Source: Mariniphaga sp. (GTDB lineage: Bacteria; Bacteroidota; Bacteroidia; Bacteroidales; Prolixibacteraceae). From it: a stretch of DNA of 64,000 nt. Below, piece by piece: positions 43,279 through 52,718 of the stretch. The translations under genes and the position numbers were made by a program. Location: assembly GCA_024636975.1 (NCBI GenBank), contig JAGXGA010000019.1, positions 186,001-250,000 of the forward strand. The letters are read 5' to 3'. The notes under the pieces are model-generated. The model made no database searches. It was given only the letters and a program-made list of their open reading frames with translations, and had not been told where the DNA came from. How positions within the stretch are numbered: the first letter of the stretch is position 1; every line of letters begins with the position of its first letter.

Positions 43279-46200
43279 TCAGTAAGGTTTAATCATCAAT
43301 TTATACTTCTTAACTCCCGGCAGCACCTTGTATTTCTGCAATTGCCGGATGGCAGTTCCACCTACACCGGTCACTTCATAGTCAACGTTTAAAATAGTAT
43401 TTGGAGCATCCTCCAGCTGATACGTGTACATAGCACGGTCGAGGTTATCGGCAGTGTATTTATGCAGGCTGAAATTGAGCGGTTTATCGCTGCTTATCAT
43501 CAGGCCTTTACCTTCAGCATCCTGCACTTTCAGCCAGCGCACATCAGTGCGGTTGCCGTAGTCCTGCGGAATGATGTAGGGAACGTACATTTCATCGGCA
43601 TTTGATTGATACACGCCTACTTTTGCCCCTGTTTTCCGGTCGGGATAAGTTTCAAAAGGGCCCCGGCCATACCATTCCACATTTCTGAATGCTTTTGGCA
43701 ATTGCAACTGCAGGCCAGCTTTCTGAAACATATCGGGCATTGGCCCGTGCGGAATGATTTCCTGTTCGAGCTGAATGGTACCGTCACCTTTTACCGTCCA
43801 GACCTCATTTCTTTCAAAACCTGAAGAGAACCTGTATTGCCACACCCTTATCGCAGGATCAATGGAAGTGTGCGTGAATGCCGAAATTACAACTTTAACT
43901 TCATCATCAGAAACCTTTACAACTGAAAGCTCATCGGCAAGGGAAGTCATATCGCGCATGCCCAGCGTACGCAACTGGTTATCGATGCTGCGCCCGTAAC
44001 CCGGTGTAAAATGATTATTTGAAAAGACATGGCTTCCCCAGGGATCGATGTCATTGGCCAGGGGCGCCCGCCATACGTTAAATTCAGGTCCCGATTCAAG
44101 GTACTCTTCATCCTTGTATTTTATTGAATGCAGCTGACCGGTTTTTCGATCGAATGCATAGCTAAAACCGGATCCTTCAACCGTAATTTCCTTATCATTT
44201 TCATTCACCCTTATGCTGCCGGTACTGTTGTTTTCTGACTGTTGTCCGCCCGGCGAAAGCACAAACTGCTCCCAGGCAATTTCGTGGCCTGCTTCCGCCC
44301 AACTGGTATTTTCTTTCAAACTAAATGAAACCTGGAGTATCGTTTCCTTCCCTGCATTTGGAATATTTCCAACCGGAACAGTAACCTCCTTCGACTGCTG
44401 TGCGGGCACATCAACAGTCAGCGGGCCCTTGCCGGTAACCTTGCCGTCAACAAGCAGTTCCCATTCTCCCACCAGTTCATTCAGGTTTTTAAATTCATGG
44501 CGGTTGGTTATTTTTATTAATGCTTTTTCAGGATTCATCATTCCAAATCCAACCGGCTGCCCCGACTTCTTAATCTGGTATATTTCAGGCTGAATTTCCC
44601 TGTCGGGCCAGATGATGCCGTACGTCCGGCCTCCCAGGCCAACAGCAAAGAAATCTTCCCCCCTGCTGTCGGTTTCGAAATCGAGCGCCAGCACTGCCCC
44701 TGCTGAATTTGTTTTTAATTCGGAAAGAGAAACTGCTTTATCAAAAATCCTTACTTCGTCGATAACCATTTTCGACATCCGTCCTGAGTATTCCCCCTGG
44801 TCCTGGGTATCCGCCTCGCGGCCAATGCAAAGCGGGAAGGGCGTATGAGCAATATTACCTGTAAATTTACCGCCTGCCACAGCCCGGTCATCAATGTACA
44901 GTTCCATTTTTTCGCCATCATATATCCCGGCCACATAGTGCCAGTTTTCATACCACCCGGCCGGTACTTTAGCCTTTATTGAAACACGCTCACCGCTGTG
45001 GATGTAGAACTCCAGGCTTTCTGGAGAATCCATTCGGATGCCGTACTGATGGCTTCCCTTCATAATAAAGGTATTTGGCTGCGGAATTTTATAGGGTTTC
45101 ACCCAGAATCCGATAGCCAGTTGGTTGCCGGTGATGTTGAGGCTGGGGTCGCGGTAAAATTCCACCCAGTCGTCATGGCCCGAGAATTCAAGGCCCCGGC
45201 CGTTCTTTCCTTCTGTAAAAACAGGCCTTCCCATAATCTGACCGTCGTTTTTCTGTGGCGACAAATCAGGCAGGGTCCACCGCGGGGTATTGATTCCGGG
45301 GCTGATCCAGTCCCAGATGGCCCCGCCGGTAAGGCGCGGGTATTTCCATATCAGGTCCCAGTACTCATCCATGCCTCCCAGCCCGTTTCCGGTAGCGGCA
45401 AGGTATTCATCCATAAACGAAGGCCTCTGGTCTTCAGGCGGCAATACCTTTTCTTCAGCAAGATTTTTCAACTGGTAGGGAATCCAGTACCGCGGCCCCA
45501 CAATATCTTCGAAAGGAATGTAGAAATCGTTGCCGCCGTACATCCAGGCAGGCCGGCTGGGATCGATGGCCTTGCCTGTTTTAATCACCTCATCGATATT
45601 GAAGCCGCTGCCCGACTCATTGCCTGCGCTCCACATCACTACCGACGCATGGTTGCGGTCGCGGTACACCAGCTTGCGGCTGCGGTCGCGGTACATTTCC
45701 GTCCAGGCAGGGTCTTTCGACAAATATTCATTGGCATGTGCCTCAACGCCTACCTCATCCACTATGTACATGCCCAGTTCATCGGCCATTTCAATGTACT
45801 CCGGTGTGGGCGGGTAATGGCAGGTACGCACGCAGTTGATGTTAAAACGTTTCATGATAAGCAAATCCTCCCTAAGCGTTTCCAGCGGCACTGCCTGCCC
45901 GTGTTCCGGATGATGCATATGGCTGTTTACACCGTTGAGCTTCATCGGTACGCCATTTATCTTCAAAATGTTCTCGACAAGTTCCACTTCGCGGAAACCC
46001 AGCCGGTGGGTAAATGCTTCAAGGGTCCTGCCGTTTTCATCTTTTAGATGGAACTGCAGTGTGTACAGGTTGGGATTCTCAGCCGACCATTTTTTTGGAT
46101 TCTCTACCATTGTTGAAATGGTAGCTTTCTGTTGTGCACCACCGTCTATTTTTACAGGAAACGACTGGATTCCATTATTCAGTATCGATCTGTATTGCTC

Positions 46201-47046
46201 ATCAAGCACATCCATTTCCAGGGTACAGCTTTTTTCCGTTTCGTTTGCATTTTGAATATCAACGTCAACTGCAAGGACAGCATTCTTATACTCCTCATCC
46301 AAATCGGGTACCACATAAAAATCATGTATATATGTTTTTGGAAGAGCAAACAGTTTTACATCGCGGTAAATTCCCGACAGGCGCCACATGTCCTGGTTCT
46401 CGAGGTAGGAACCATCGGAAAAGCGGATTACCTGCACCGAAAGATCATTTCTTCCGGATTTTATAAATGGGGTTATATTGAATTCTGCAGGTTCAAAACC
46501 ACCCTGGTTATAACCAACACGTTTTCCGTTCACCCAGATATAGGATGCCGATTTGATACCTTCAAACCGCAGCATCACCTCCTTGTTCTTCCATCCGGAG
46601 GGAACTGTGAAGGTGTGTTTGTAGCAACCTACAGGATTGTAATAATCGGGTATGTTTGGCGGATCGCTTTCAAAAGTAAGGGCGATGTTGCGGAATTTCG
46701 GATGACCGTAGCCTTCCATCTGCCAGTTGGAGGGAACCTTTATTTCGTCCCAGCTTTTTACATTAAAATTGGGTTCCCAGAAACCGGCGGGCACCTGATC
46801 GGGGGTTTCCACCCATTTAAACTTCCACTTGCCATTAAGCAATACGAAATTTTCACTTGAAGCCTTGTCGTTTTTCAATGCAGCCTCTCTTGAAGAAAAA
46901 GGAACATGAAAGGCATGAGGGGCAGTCTGTCCTTTTTCAAAAACGGCAGGATTTTGCCAGTCGGATGGAAGAAATTCAATTTCCTGGGATGATAAAATGC
47001 CAAATGCTAAAAAACAAAGCAGGAATGTAAAAAGATACCGGTTCAT
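43279..47046 (-). CDS. Large beta-galactosidase-type GH2 enzyme with LamG domain inserted in the barrel
   Basis: A 1255-residue secreted GH2 enzyme (signal peptide 1-20). After two beta domains (about 50-350) the TIM barrel holds NGVNSHMHHPEHG (371-383), the acid/base E477 in MWSAGNESGSG and nucleophile E547 in PSFMDEYLA. After GGAIWDWISPG (574-584) a laminin-G-like jelly roll occupies about 600-795 (LAIGFWVKPY, WHYVAGIYDGEKMELYIDD, MVIDEVRIFD) before the barrel resumes at TYGIIWPDREIQP. C-terminal beta domains follow, including the galactosidase small-chain-like part. It should hydrolyse beta-galactosides or related linkages. LamG may bind polymer. Monocistronic. Confidence 0.9.
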   Translation of the reverse strand: MNRYLFTFLLCFLAFGILSSQEIEFLPSDWQNPAVFEKGQTAPHAFHVPFSSREAALKNDKASSENFVLLNGKWKFKWVETPDQVPAGFWEPNFNVKSWDEIKVPSNWQMEGYGHPKFRNIALTFESDPPNIPDYYNPVGCYKHTFTVPSGWKNKEVMLRFEGIKSASYIWVNGKRVGYNQGGFEPAEFNITPFIKSGRNDLSVQVIRFSDGSYLENQDMWRLSGIYRDVKLFALPKTYIHDFYVVPDLDEEYKNAVLAVDVDIQNANETEKSCTLEMDVLDEQYRSILNNGIQSFPVKIDGGAQQKATISTMVENPKKWSAENPNLYTLQFHLKDENGRTLEAFTHRLGFREVELVENILKINGVPMKLNGVNSHMHHPEHGQAVPLETLREDLLIMKRFNINCVRTCHYPPTPEYIEMADELGMYIVDEVGVEAHANEYLSKDPAWTEMYRDRSRKLVYRDRNHASVVMWSAGNESGSGFNIDEVIKTGKAIDPSRPAWMYGGNDFYIPFEDIVGPRYWIPYQLKNLAEEKVLPPEDQRPSFMDEYLAATGNGLGGMDEYWDLIWKYPRLTGGAIWDWISPGINTPRWTLPDLSPQKNDGQIMGRPVFTEGKNGRGLEFSGHDDWVEFYRDPSLNITGNQLAIGFWVKPYKIPQPNTFIMKGSHQYGIRMDSPESLEFYIHSGERVSIKAKVPAGWYENWHYVAGIYDGEKMELYIDDRAVAGGKFTGNIAHTPFPLCIGREADTQDQGEYSGRMSKMVIDEVRIFDKAVSLSELKTNSAGAVLALDFETDSRGEDFFAVGLGGRTYGIIWPDREIQPEIYQIKKSGQPVGFGMMNPEKALIKITNRHEFKNLNELVGEWELLVDGKVTGKGPLTVDVPAQQSKEVTVPVGNIPNAGKETILQVSFSLKENTSWAEAGHEIAWEQFVLSPGGQQSENNSTGSIRVNENDKEITVEGSGFSYAFDRKTGQLHSIKYKDEEYLESGPEFNVWRAPLANDIDPWGSHVFSNNHFTPGYGRSIDNQLRTLGMRDMTSLADELSVVKVSDDEVKVVISAFTHTSIDPAIRVWQYRFSSGFERNEVWTVKGDGTIQLEQEIIPHGPMPDMFQKAGLQLQLPKAFRNVEWYGRGPFETYPDRKTGAKVGVYQSNADEMYVPYIIPQDYGNRTDVRWLKVQDAEGKGLMISSDKPLNFSLHKYTADNLDRAMYTYQLEDAPNTILNVDYEVTGVGGTAIRQLQKYKVLPGVKKYKLMIKPY

Positions 47047-47072
47047 GGAATAAGGTTTTAAAATTCTTTTAA

Positions 47073-47080
47073 CAAAAATA
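47073..47080 (-). promoter_or_regulatory. -7 promoter box TATTTTTG of the GH2 gene
   Basis: Minus strand TATTTTTG matches TAnnTTTG and lies 26 bases before the GH2 start. The -33 region is weak. Confidence 0.5.
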
Positions 47081-47220
47081 GTAATTTAAACATAAAAAGT
47101 AATTTCTACATTTTAATGATCCGCAGCCGGCTTAAAATTAAAGCAAAAAGTACTGTTTTTGAATGAAAAAAAATTGGATGTACAATTTAAAATCAGGAAA
47201 TTTGATAAAAATCAACTGCC

Positions 47221-47877
47221 ATGCGTTTCTTATATATTATTTTGATACTTTTTTTACTATTGACCATGCAATCAGAAGCTCAGGAGCAGGTGAACGGGTT
47301 TGAATTTAAATATTCAATGATTCGTGTGGCAAGGCAAAACGACTACTACAGTTTTTCTTTTGATCCTACATTTGAAGCCTTTTATTTTTCTTCAGTTTCA
47401 AAGAGGATAATTGTCTCTGGCGGACTAATGGTACAAACAGGAAAGCAAAGCTGGGATGCCTTTACCGGACATACAATTAATCCCCCTGGTGGGACACCAC
47501 TTCCACTTCGGGCGAATTACGACCGCAGATACAAATATATTTGCATAGGAGTCCCTTTAAAAATTGAAAGAGTTTTCTTAAAATCACTTTTTAATTCCTT
47601 CTATTCAGAATTTACTGCAGGGCGCTATTTACATATAGATCTAAAAGATTATTATAACTTTGATCCTAAATATACTTTCGATATTGGCTATCATGGTCTG
47701 TTTTGGGATGTACAACTGGGTTTAACCAAAGACATCAACCGTATAAGGAATATAACGCCGGCTGTTTCTGCATTAGCAGGATTGAGAAATCAACAACTTG
47801 ATGGATATGTTGACAGACTGAATCTTACAAATTATTTCTATTATGGATTGGGATTAACCATTCGTATAATTAAATAA
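47221..47877 (+). CDS. Secreted beta-barrel-like protein of unknown function
   Basis: A 218-residue protein with signal peptide (1-20, ending SEAQ). The rest alternates hydrophobic and polar residues with many aromatics (YYSFSFDPTFEAFYFSSVSK, YKYICIGVPLKIERVF, FDIGYHGLFWDVQLGLTKD, and the C-terminal NYFYYGLGLTIRIIK ending in a typical last barrel strand). It is probably an outer-membrane beta-barrel of the porin-like/PorT-like kind. It is divergent from the GH2 gene and precedes a GH16 gene by 83 bases. No family could be named. Confidence 0.55.
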   Translation: MRFLYIILILFLLLTMQSEAQEQVNGFEFKYSMIRVARQNDYYSFSFDPTFEAFYFSSVSKRIIVSGGLMVQTGKQSWDAFTGHTINPPGGTPLPLRANYDRRYKYICIGVPLKIERVFLKSLFNSFYSEFTAGRYLHIDLKDYYNFDPKYTFDIGYHGLFWDVQLGLTKDINRIRNITPAVSALAGLRNQQLDGYVDRLNLTNYFYYGLGLTIRIIK

Positions 47878-47960
47878 TTTCTGACGGGCAGGCCAAAATG
47901 ATTAGTTTCCAAACACCTTTTATTAAAAATTGTTAGAGATTAAAATGCAATGGTATTTCA

Positions 47961-49061
47961 ATGAGCTTTAGGTATAATTTAATTAAACTTTTTTTGCTGC
48001 TTACAATAAATCTGTTTCTGGTTAATAATTCCCGGAGCCAGCCTTACCCAAGGCTTGGTAATCCTGAATACACCCAGACAGTGTTTACGGTGGATTTCAA
48101 TTCTGCAAATCTTAACCGTGATGTCTGGAGAGTTGCTTCAAATATTTTCAAGAGCAATCTATATATTTTCACCGACAGTTCGGCTACAGTTAATCAGACC
48201 GAAAGAGGTCTTGGATTGACTATGGAAAGCCATCCCGGATATACAACAACAATTTGGACGCCTGAGGGAGATGAATTAGTTGAAGCTGACTTTATAGCCG
48301 GAGAAGTAATGAGCACTAAAGAATTCTCTTATGGCATTTTCGAATGCAACGCCACACTGGCTTACGGCAGGGGTTCCTTCCCTGCATTCTGGCTTTACAA
48401 CGACACCATGTGCACCGTTACTGAACGTCCGGAAATCGACATCGTTGAATTGAATGCCAGTCGCAATCCACCAACATATGATATCAATATCTGGTATTAT
48501 CCTGAAGGTTGCCTGCCTCAGACTTCCCATGAATATACACAGTTTCCCTTTACCTGGGGAGGTACCCATACATTTAAGGCGATCTGGACGCCTGAGAAAA
48601 TTGAGTTTTGGGTGGATGATATCTTCTTAAAAGAAATTGTAAACTCAGGGCAATACTGGTACCCGCATCTGCAGCAACATATTGTTCTAAGTCAGCAGGT
48701 AACACGGTATGGACGCCTTTTCCCAGGCACACCAAGAATTGAGACACCCCAAACTTCATGGTTTCACTGGGTAAGGGTAAAAGAGTTTTTTACAGCACCC
48801 GAAATCCGTTGCCCCGACAATATCTGGAATACTGTTATTGCCGCAATGGATGTTGACAACAAAGCTTCTGACATCACCTGGGAACTAACTCCTGCAAACA
48901 TTTTTTCAGGAAAAACTTCCGGCCGTGGATTAAAAGTTGCTATTTCTCCGTCAGGCAGTTACCATACTGTGGGTAAACTTACTTACCGCTTTAAAATGCC
49001 ATCGGGCGAAGAATTTACTGCTGAAAAGGAAATCCGGTTGAACGGGCTTCACATGGATTAG
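47961..49061 (+). CDS. GH16-family endo-glycanase-like enzyme
   Basis: A 366-residue secreted protein (signal peptide about 1-27). A ConA-like jelly roll with the GH16 catalytic motif ExDxxE: E158-I-D160-I-V-E163 in RPEIDIVELNA (nucleophile E158, acid/base E163). Flanking parts SYGIFECNATLAYGRGSFPAFW and FTWGGTHTFKAIWTPEKIEFWVD fit the family. After about residue 280 a second small beta domain ends abruptly in LNGLHMD. GH16 members cleave beta-1,3/1,4-glucans, agars, carrageenans or porphyrans; the substrate is not fixed here. The AraC regulator gene converges on it. Confidence 0.85.
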   Translation: MSFRYNLIKLFLLLTINLFLVNNSRSQPYPRLGNPEYTQTVFTVDFNSANLNRDVWRVASNIFKSNLYIFTDSSATVNQTERGLGLTMESHPGYTTTIWTPEGDELVEADFIAGEVMSTKEFSYGIFECNATLAYGRGSFPAFWLYNDTMCTVTERPEIDIVELNASRNPPTYDINIWYYPEGCLPQTSHEYTQFPFTWGGTHTFKAIWTPEKIEFWVDDIFLKEIVNSGQYWYPHLQQHIVLSQQVTRYGRLFPGTPRIETPQTSWFHWVRVKEFFTAPEIRCPDNIWNTVIAAMDVDNKASDITWELTPANIFSGKTSGRGLKVAISPSGSYHTVGKLTYRFKMPSGEEFTAEKEIRLNGLHMD

Positions 49062-49080
49062 CAAAGTGTAAATTCTAGAT

Positions 49081-49959
49081 TCATTTCTGAAGGATACCAT
49101 GAAACTGTTGAAAATAGGCAGATGGAGTAAAACCGGTATTTCGTTTAAACGTGCGGTTGAAATTCGACAAATTATTGAAACCGCTTTCATAGCATATCTG
49201 TGAAACCGAAAGTTTTCCTTCGGTAATCAGCCTGCAGGCATAACTTATGCGCATATCCGATACATATTCAAAAAGCGATTTCCCTGTCTTCTCTTTAAAA
49301 AAGCGACAAAAAGCAGAAGGATGAAGGTGAGCAATATCAGCCACTTTTTCCAGCTCTATTTTTTGCTGATATCCTGTTGCAAGAAAATGCAACACTTTTG
49401 TCAGCCGGTCATTGGTAAAATCATGGTTCTGCTGATGATACAGCTCTCCTGCCAACATCCTGTAATCTTCAGTTTTTGCCATCTGATGCAACAACTGAAG
49501 AAAATAGATAACCCTTTGAAATCCGGTGCTTTGCGCAATTTTAATTATCTTTTTTCCAGCCTTATCAGAAAAGGGAGGAACAAAACGGATACCCCTCGAG
49601 GCACGTTTAAACAACTGTTGAATAAGATGGAACTCAGGATATTCAAATACAGGTTCATGAAACAGGTCCCTGGGAAATTGTAAGACTATATAGTTGATAT
49701 TTTCTTTGCTGTTGGCTGAATGATACTTTTCATCACTTCGCCAGAAATGGGGAAGATTACTGCCCAATATTGCCAGGTCGCCCGAAGAAAAGGATTCGAT
49801 GTTATCGGCAACAAAACTGGTTCCTGAACCTTCAATCACATATAGAATTTCAATTTCGCTGTGAAAATGCCAGGGATAGGTAAAATGCGGTTTCTTCTGC
49901 CACTTGACTTTCACTGCTGAACGCAATGGAAAGTCGATATATTCCTGCATTACCTTCAT
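49081..49959 (-). CDS. AraC-family transcription regulator with cupin sensor domain
   Basis: A 292-residue regulator. Residues about 10-95 form a cupin (HFTYPWHFHSEIEILYVIEG and SGDLAILGSNLPHFW), the likely ligand-binding part. The C-terminal AraC HTH pair (about 185-288) contains KVADIAHLHPSAFCRFFKEK, LSVSQICYESGFNNLSNFNR and TFKRNTGFTPSAYF. Such regulators commonly control nearby carbohydrate genes; the converging GH16 gene and the divergent UroD-family gene are candidates. A -7 box and a TTTG lie upstream. Confidence 0.9.
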   Translation of the reverse strand: MKVMQEYIDFPLRSAVKVKWQKKPHFTYPWHFHSEIEILYVIEGSGTSFVADNIESFSSGDLAILGSNLPHFWRSDEKYHSANSKENINYIVLQFPRDLFHEPVFEYPEFHLIQQLFKRASRGIRFVPPFSDKAGKKIIKIAQSTGFQRVIYFLQLLHQMAKTEDYRMLAGELYHQQNHDFTNDRLTKVLHFLATGYQQKIELEKVADIAHLHPSAFCRFFKEKTGKSLFEYVSDMRISYACRLITEGKLSVSQICYESGFNNLSNFNRTFKRNTGFTPSAYFQQFHGILQK

Positions 49960-50016
49960 AAAATTACCTTTCTTTTATTATTCGGTACTAAATGTTAGCT
50001 GCCCTGACAATATTAG

Positions 50017-50050
50017 CAAAAATAGTTAATAACGTATCAATCATTGCAAA
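50017..50050 (-). promoter_or_regulatory. Promoter of the AraC-family gene
   Basis: Minus strand TTTG (50050-50047) and TATTTTTG (50024-50017) are separated by 22 bases, giving both Bacteroidota boxes. The leader would be about 50 bases. Confidence 0.5.
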
Positions 50051-50091
50051 GAAAATACTGTCAGATGATCTCCATATATCTTAAATTTGGA

Positions 50092-50099
50092 AAGTAATA
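50092..50099 (+). promoter_or_regulatory. -7 promoter box TAAATTTG of the UroD-family gene
   Basis: TAAATTTG matches TAnnTTTG, 13 bases before the ATG at 50113, predicting a very short leader. No clear -33. Confidence 0.45.
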
Positions 50100-50112
50100 T
50101 CAATCAACGAAA

Positions 50113-51156
50113 ATGACAAACCAACAATGGAAACTGCTGTTTGATACGGTTCATGGTAAAATACCTGAAAGACCGGTTACAGGGTTCATCATCGACAGTC
50201 CATGGATTCCAGGTTGGGCAGGAATTTCAACGCTTCAGTATTATTCTTCAGAAGAAATCTGGTTTCAGGCAAATAAAAAAGCTATTGAAACTTTTCCGGA
50301 TATTATTTTCCTGCCAGGCTTCTGGTCGGAATTCGGAATGTGTACCGAGCCTTCTGCATTCGGAGCCAAAATGATTTGGAGTGAATTTAACCTTCCGCAT
50401 GCCAATACCATAATGCACAATATATCAGAGGCTGCTGCATTAAAAGTTCCCAATCCAAAAACCGATGGATTATTGCCTTTTGTAATACAACGGTTGCTGA
50501 ATTATCAGAAACCCATGCAGGAAATGGGCCATGAAATAAAATTTGCCGTTGCACGGGGGCCTTTAAATATTGCTTCTTTTTTAATGGGCACTTCCGAACT
50601 GATGATGGGTTTCATGATGGATCCCGAAAACAGCCATATATTGCTTGAAACCATCACTCAATTCACTATAAACTGGATTCAGCATCAAAAGGAAGTATTT
50701 CCCTCCATTGAAGGCATCCTGGTACTCGATGATATTGTAGGTTTTATAGGAGATGATGAATGCAAAGAATTTGCAGTGCCCAATATTAAAAGGATATTCA
50801 ATGCATTTGATTCAAAGCTGAATTTTTTTCATAATGATGCGCAGGGCCTGGTTTCCTCGCCCTACCTGAAAGAAATGGATGTCCATCTGTTTAATTTTAG
50901 CTTCGAACATTCCATGAAAGAAATACGTAGTTTGGCCGGGCCTGAGGTGGCCCTGATAGGAAATCTTCCACCACGGGATGTGCTGGCTGCCGGAACACCC
51001 GAATCGGTAATAGATGAAACTCGAAAAATGGTACGGCAGTTTGGAGATAACAACCGGGTAATATGGTCGTGCGGTGGAGGAATGCCTCCTGAAGTCACAA
51101 CAGAAAATATTAAGGCGTTTGAGAAAACTATTGATGAAGAAGCAACAGCATTATAA
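50113..51156 (+). CDS. UroD-family protein, probable corrinoid-dependent methyltransferase
   Basis: A 347-residue cytoplasmic TIM-barrel protein of the uroporphyrinogen decarboxylase superfamily. It has FAVARGPLNIASFLMG, EGILVLDDIVGFIGDDEC and FFHNDAQGLVSSPYLKEMDV, and a C-terminal ALIGNLPPRDVLAAGTPE; CGGGMPPEVTTENIKAFEKT is the last helix region. It lacks the N-terminal RPVW/RQAGR heme signature of HemE, so a methyltransferase (MtaA/MtbA/MtgA-like) acting on a methylated sugar or osmolyte is more likely than heme synthesis. It is 98 bases upstream of a DUF6807 gene, with no corrinoid protein nearby. Confidence 0.75.
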   Translation: MTNQQWKLLFDTVHGKIPERPVTGFIIDSPWIPGWAGISTLQYYSSEEIWFQANKKAIETFPDIIFLPGFWSEFGMCTEPSAFGAKMIWSEFNLPHANTIMHNISEAAALKVPNPKTDGLLPFVIQRLLNYQKPMQEMGHEIKFAVARGPLNIASFLMGTSELMMGFMMDPENSHILLETITQFTINWIQHQKEVFPSIEGILVLDDIVGFIGDDECKEFAVPNIKRIFNAFDSKLNFFHNDAQGLVSSPYLKEMDVHLFNFSFEHSMKEIRSLAGPEVALIGNLPPRDVLAAGTPESVIDETRKMVRQFGDNNRVIWSCGGGMPPEVTTENIKAFEKTIDEEATAL

Positions 51157-51254
51157 GTTTTCTCTTTTTTTTCGTTTTTTATTTTTAGAGTATATTAAAA
51201 CAAAGATGCGGCACAAATAATTGTAAAACATAACAATAACCATAAATTATTCAG

Positions 51255-52499
51255 ATGAAACCTCTTCTATTAATACTTGCTTTTTTCATTTCTGCACACC
51301 TGATAGCTCAGGATGTTTTCAGATTTGAAGTTCGTTCAGATGAGGAACGCATCGACGCCCCGGTTTCGGTGACGCTTGACGGGCTAAATTACAACACCGA
51401 CAAAGGGGCTCTTGTATTGTACGAAACAACATCGGAGGGGGAAATTCAGGTTCCCTGCCAGCTTGAGCCGGGGCATACTGCAAAGTTGTGGTTCATTTTG
51501 TCAGGAACTACATCCAAAAGCGCTATCCGAAATTTTGTATTGAAACTTGAGGACAACAACAACAAAATTGTTCAGCAGGTAATCTTAAAAAAACAGCCAC
51601 AGGATCTTACTATTCTATCAAAGGAAAAGCCGGTTTTAAGTTACCGTTATGGGATGATTTATCCGCCTGAAGGCATCAACCCTTTGTATAAACGGTCGGG
51701 ATTCATTCATCCTCTCCTGACACCGGAGGGGCAAATACTTTCCCGCATCCAGGCTCCTGATCATTACCACCATTACGGCATCTGGGGCCCCTGGACACTG
51801 ACGCATATTGATGACCGGGAGGTGGATTTCTGGAACCTTGCAAAGGGACAGGGGACAGTGCGATTTGAGGCGTTTTTGTCGGAAACAGAAGGAGAAGTGT
51901 TCAGTGGCTTTAAGGCGCTGCAGCAGCATATCGATTTTGGAGGAACAGGTGAAGACCAGGTGGCCATGAACGAGGTGCTGGATGTAAGAACATGGAATGC
52001 CGGTGATAATGTGTTTATAATAGATTACACCACTTCGCTGAACAGCCCGCTGCCAAACGGCATCATGTTGGATGCATACCGGTATGGCGGAGGAATTGGG
52101 TTCAGAGCCACTGAAAAATGGCATAAGGATAACTGCACTGTGCTAACTTCTGGAGGTAAAACCAGAGCAGATGCCGATGGATCGAACGCCAGGTGGTGCA
52201 TTGTGGAAGGTGAATCCGATGCCCGGGCAGGACGTTCGGGAATTCTTTTCCTGAGCCATCCCTCAAACCGGATGCACCCTGAATCCATGCGTGTATGGCC
52301 TTTAGATGCAAATGGAGGCCGGGGAGATATGTATTTTGAGTTTGTACCCATCCGGCACGAAGATTGGAAACTTGAGACCAGAAAGGATTACACATTAAAA
52401 TACCGGATGATTGTGTTTGATGGTGAAATGGATGCTGAAACGGCTGAAATGCACTGGAACAGTTTTGCAAAAATGCCACAGATTCACAGATTAAAATAA
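51255..52499 (+). CDS. DUF6807 (PmoA-like) secreted protein
   Basis: A 414-residue protein with signal peptide (1-18, ending HLIAQ). A beta-sandwich N-terminal part leads to the DUF6807 domain: RSGFIHPLLTPEGQILSRIQ, DHYHHYGIWGPWTLTHIDDR (His-rich site), and HPSNRMHPESMRVWPLDANG near the end. The family occurs beside Gfo/Idh oxidoreductases in Bacteroidota and is linked to sugar processing; its biochemistry is not settled. The C-terminal residues MPQIHRLK are encoded by a copy of the intergenic repeat (52475-52492), which supplied the stop; the original C-terminus is probably lost. Confidence 0.8.
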   Translation: MKPLLLILAFFISAHLIAQDVFRFEVRSDEERIDAPVSVTLDGLNYNTDKGALVLYETTSEGEIQVPCQLEPGHTAKLWFILSGTTSKSAIRNFVLKLEDNNNKIVQQVILKKQPQDLTILSKEKPVLSYRYGMIYPPEGINPLYKRSGFIHPLLTPEGQILSRIQAPDHYHHYGIWGPWTLTHIDDREVDFWNLAKGQGTVRFEAFLSETEGEVFSGFKALQQHIDFGGTGEDQVAMNEVLDVRTWNAGDNVFIIDYTTSLNSPLPNGIMLDAYRYGGGIGFRATEKWHKDNCTVLTSGGKTRADADGSNARWCIVEGESDARAGRSGILFLSHPSNRMHPESMRVWPLDANGGRGDMYFEFVPIRHEDWKLETRKDYTLKYRMIVFDGEMDAETAEMHWNSFAKMPQIHRLK

Positions 52500-52701
52500 T
52501 GAGAAGGAAAGAAATTTTGCCACAGATTCACAGATTGAAAATAGGGATGAGTGAAAAATTAGCCACAGATTCACAGATTGAAAGAACAGGGAGGAAAGGA
52601 AATTTTGCCACAGATTCACAGATTAGGAAGACGAATAATGTTTTCTTAGAATCTGTGAATCTGTGGCTATCTAATTCTTTTAAATTCTGTGAATCTGTGG
52701 C
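52475..52701. repeat. Repeat cluster left of the GxxExxY gene
   Basis: Four direct copies of GCCACAGATTCACAGATT at 52475, 52519, 52562 and 52607 are followed by two inverted copies at 52650 and 52684 (one mismatch). The unit itself is a doubled CACAGATT. The first copy lies inside the end of the DUF6807 coding region. Confidence 0.95.
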
Positions 52702-52718
52702 AGTAATATTCAGAAAGC

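Noticed and set aside
50113-51156. Calling the UroD-family gene hemE
   Set aside because: The N-terminal heme-enzyme signature is missing and the genes around it concern glycans.
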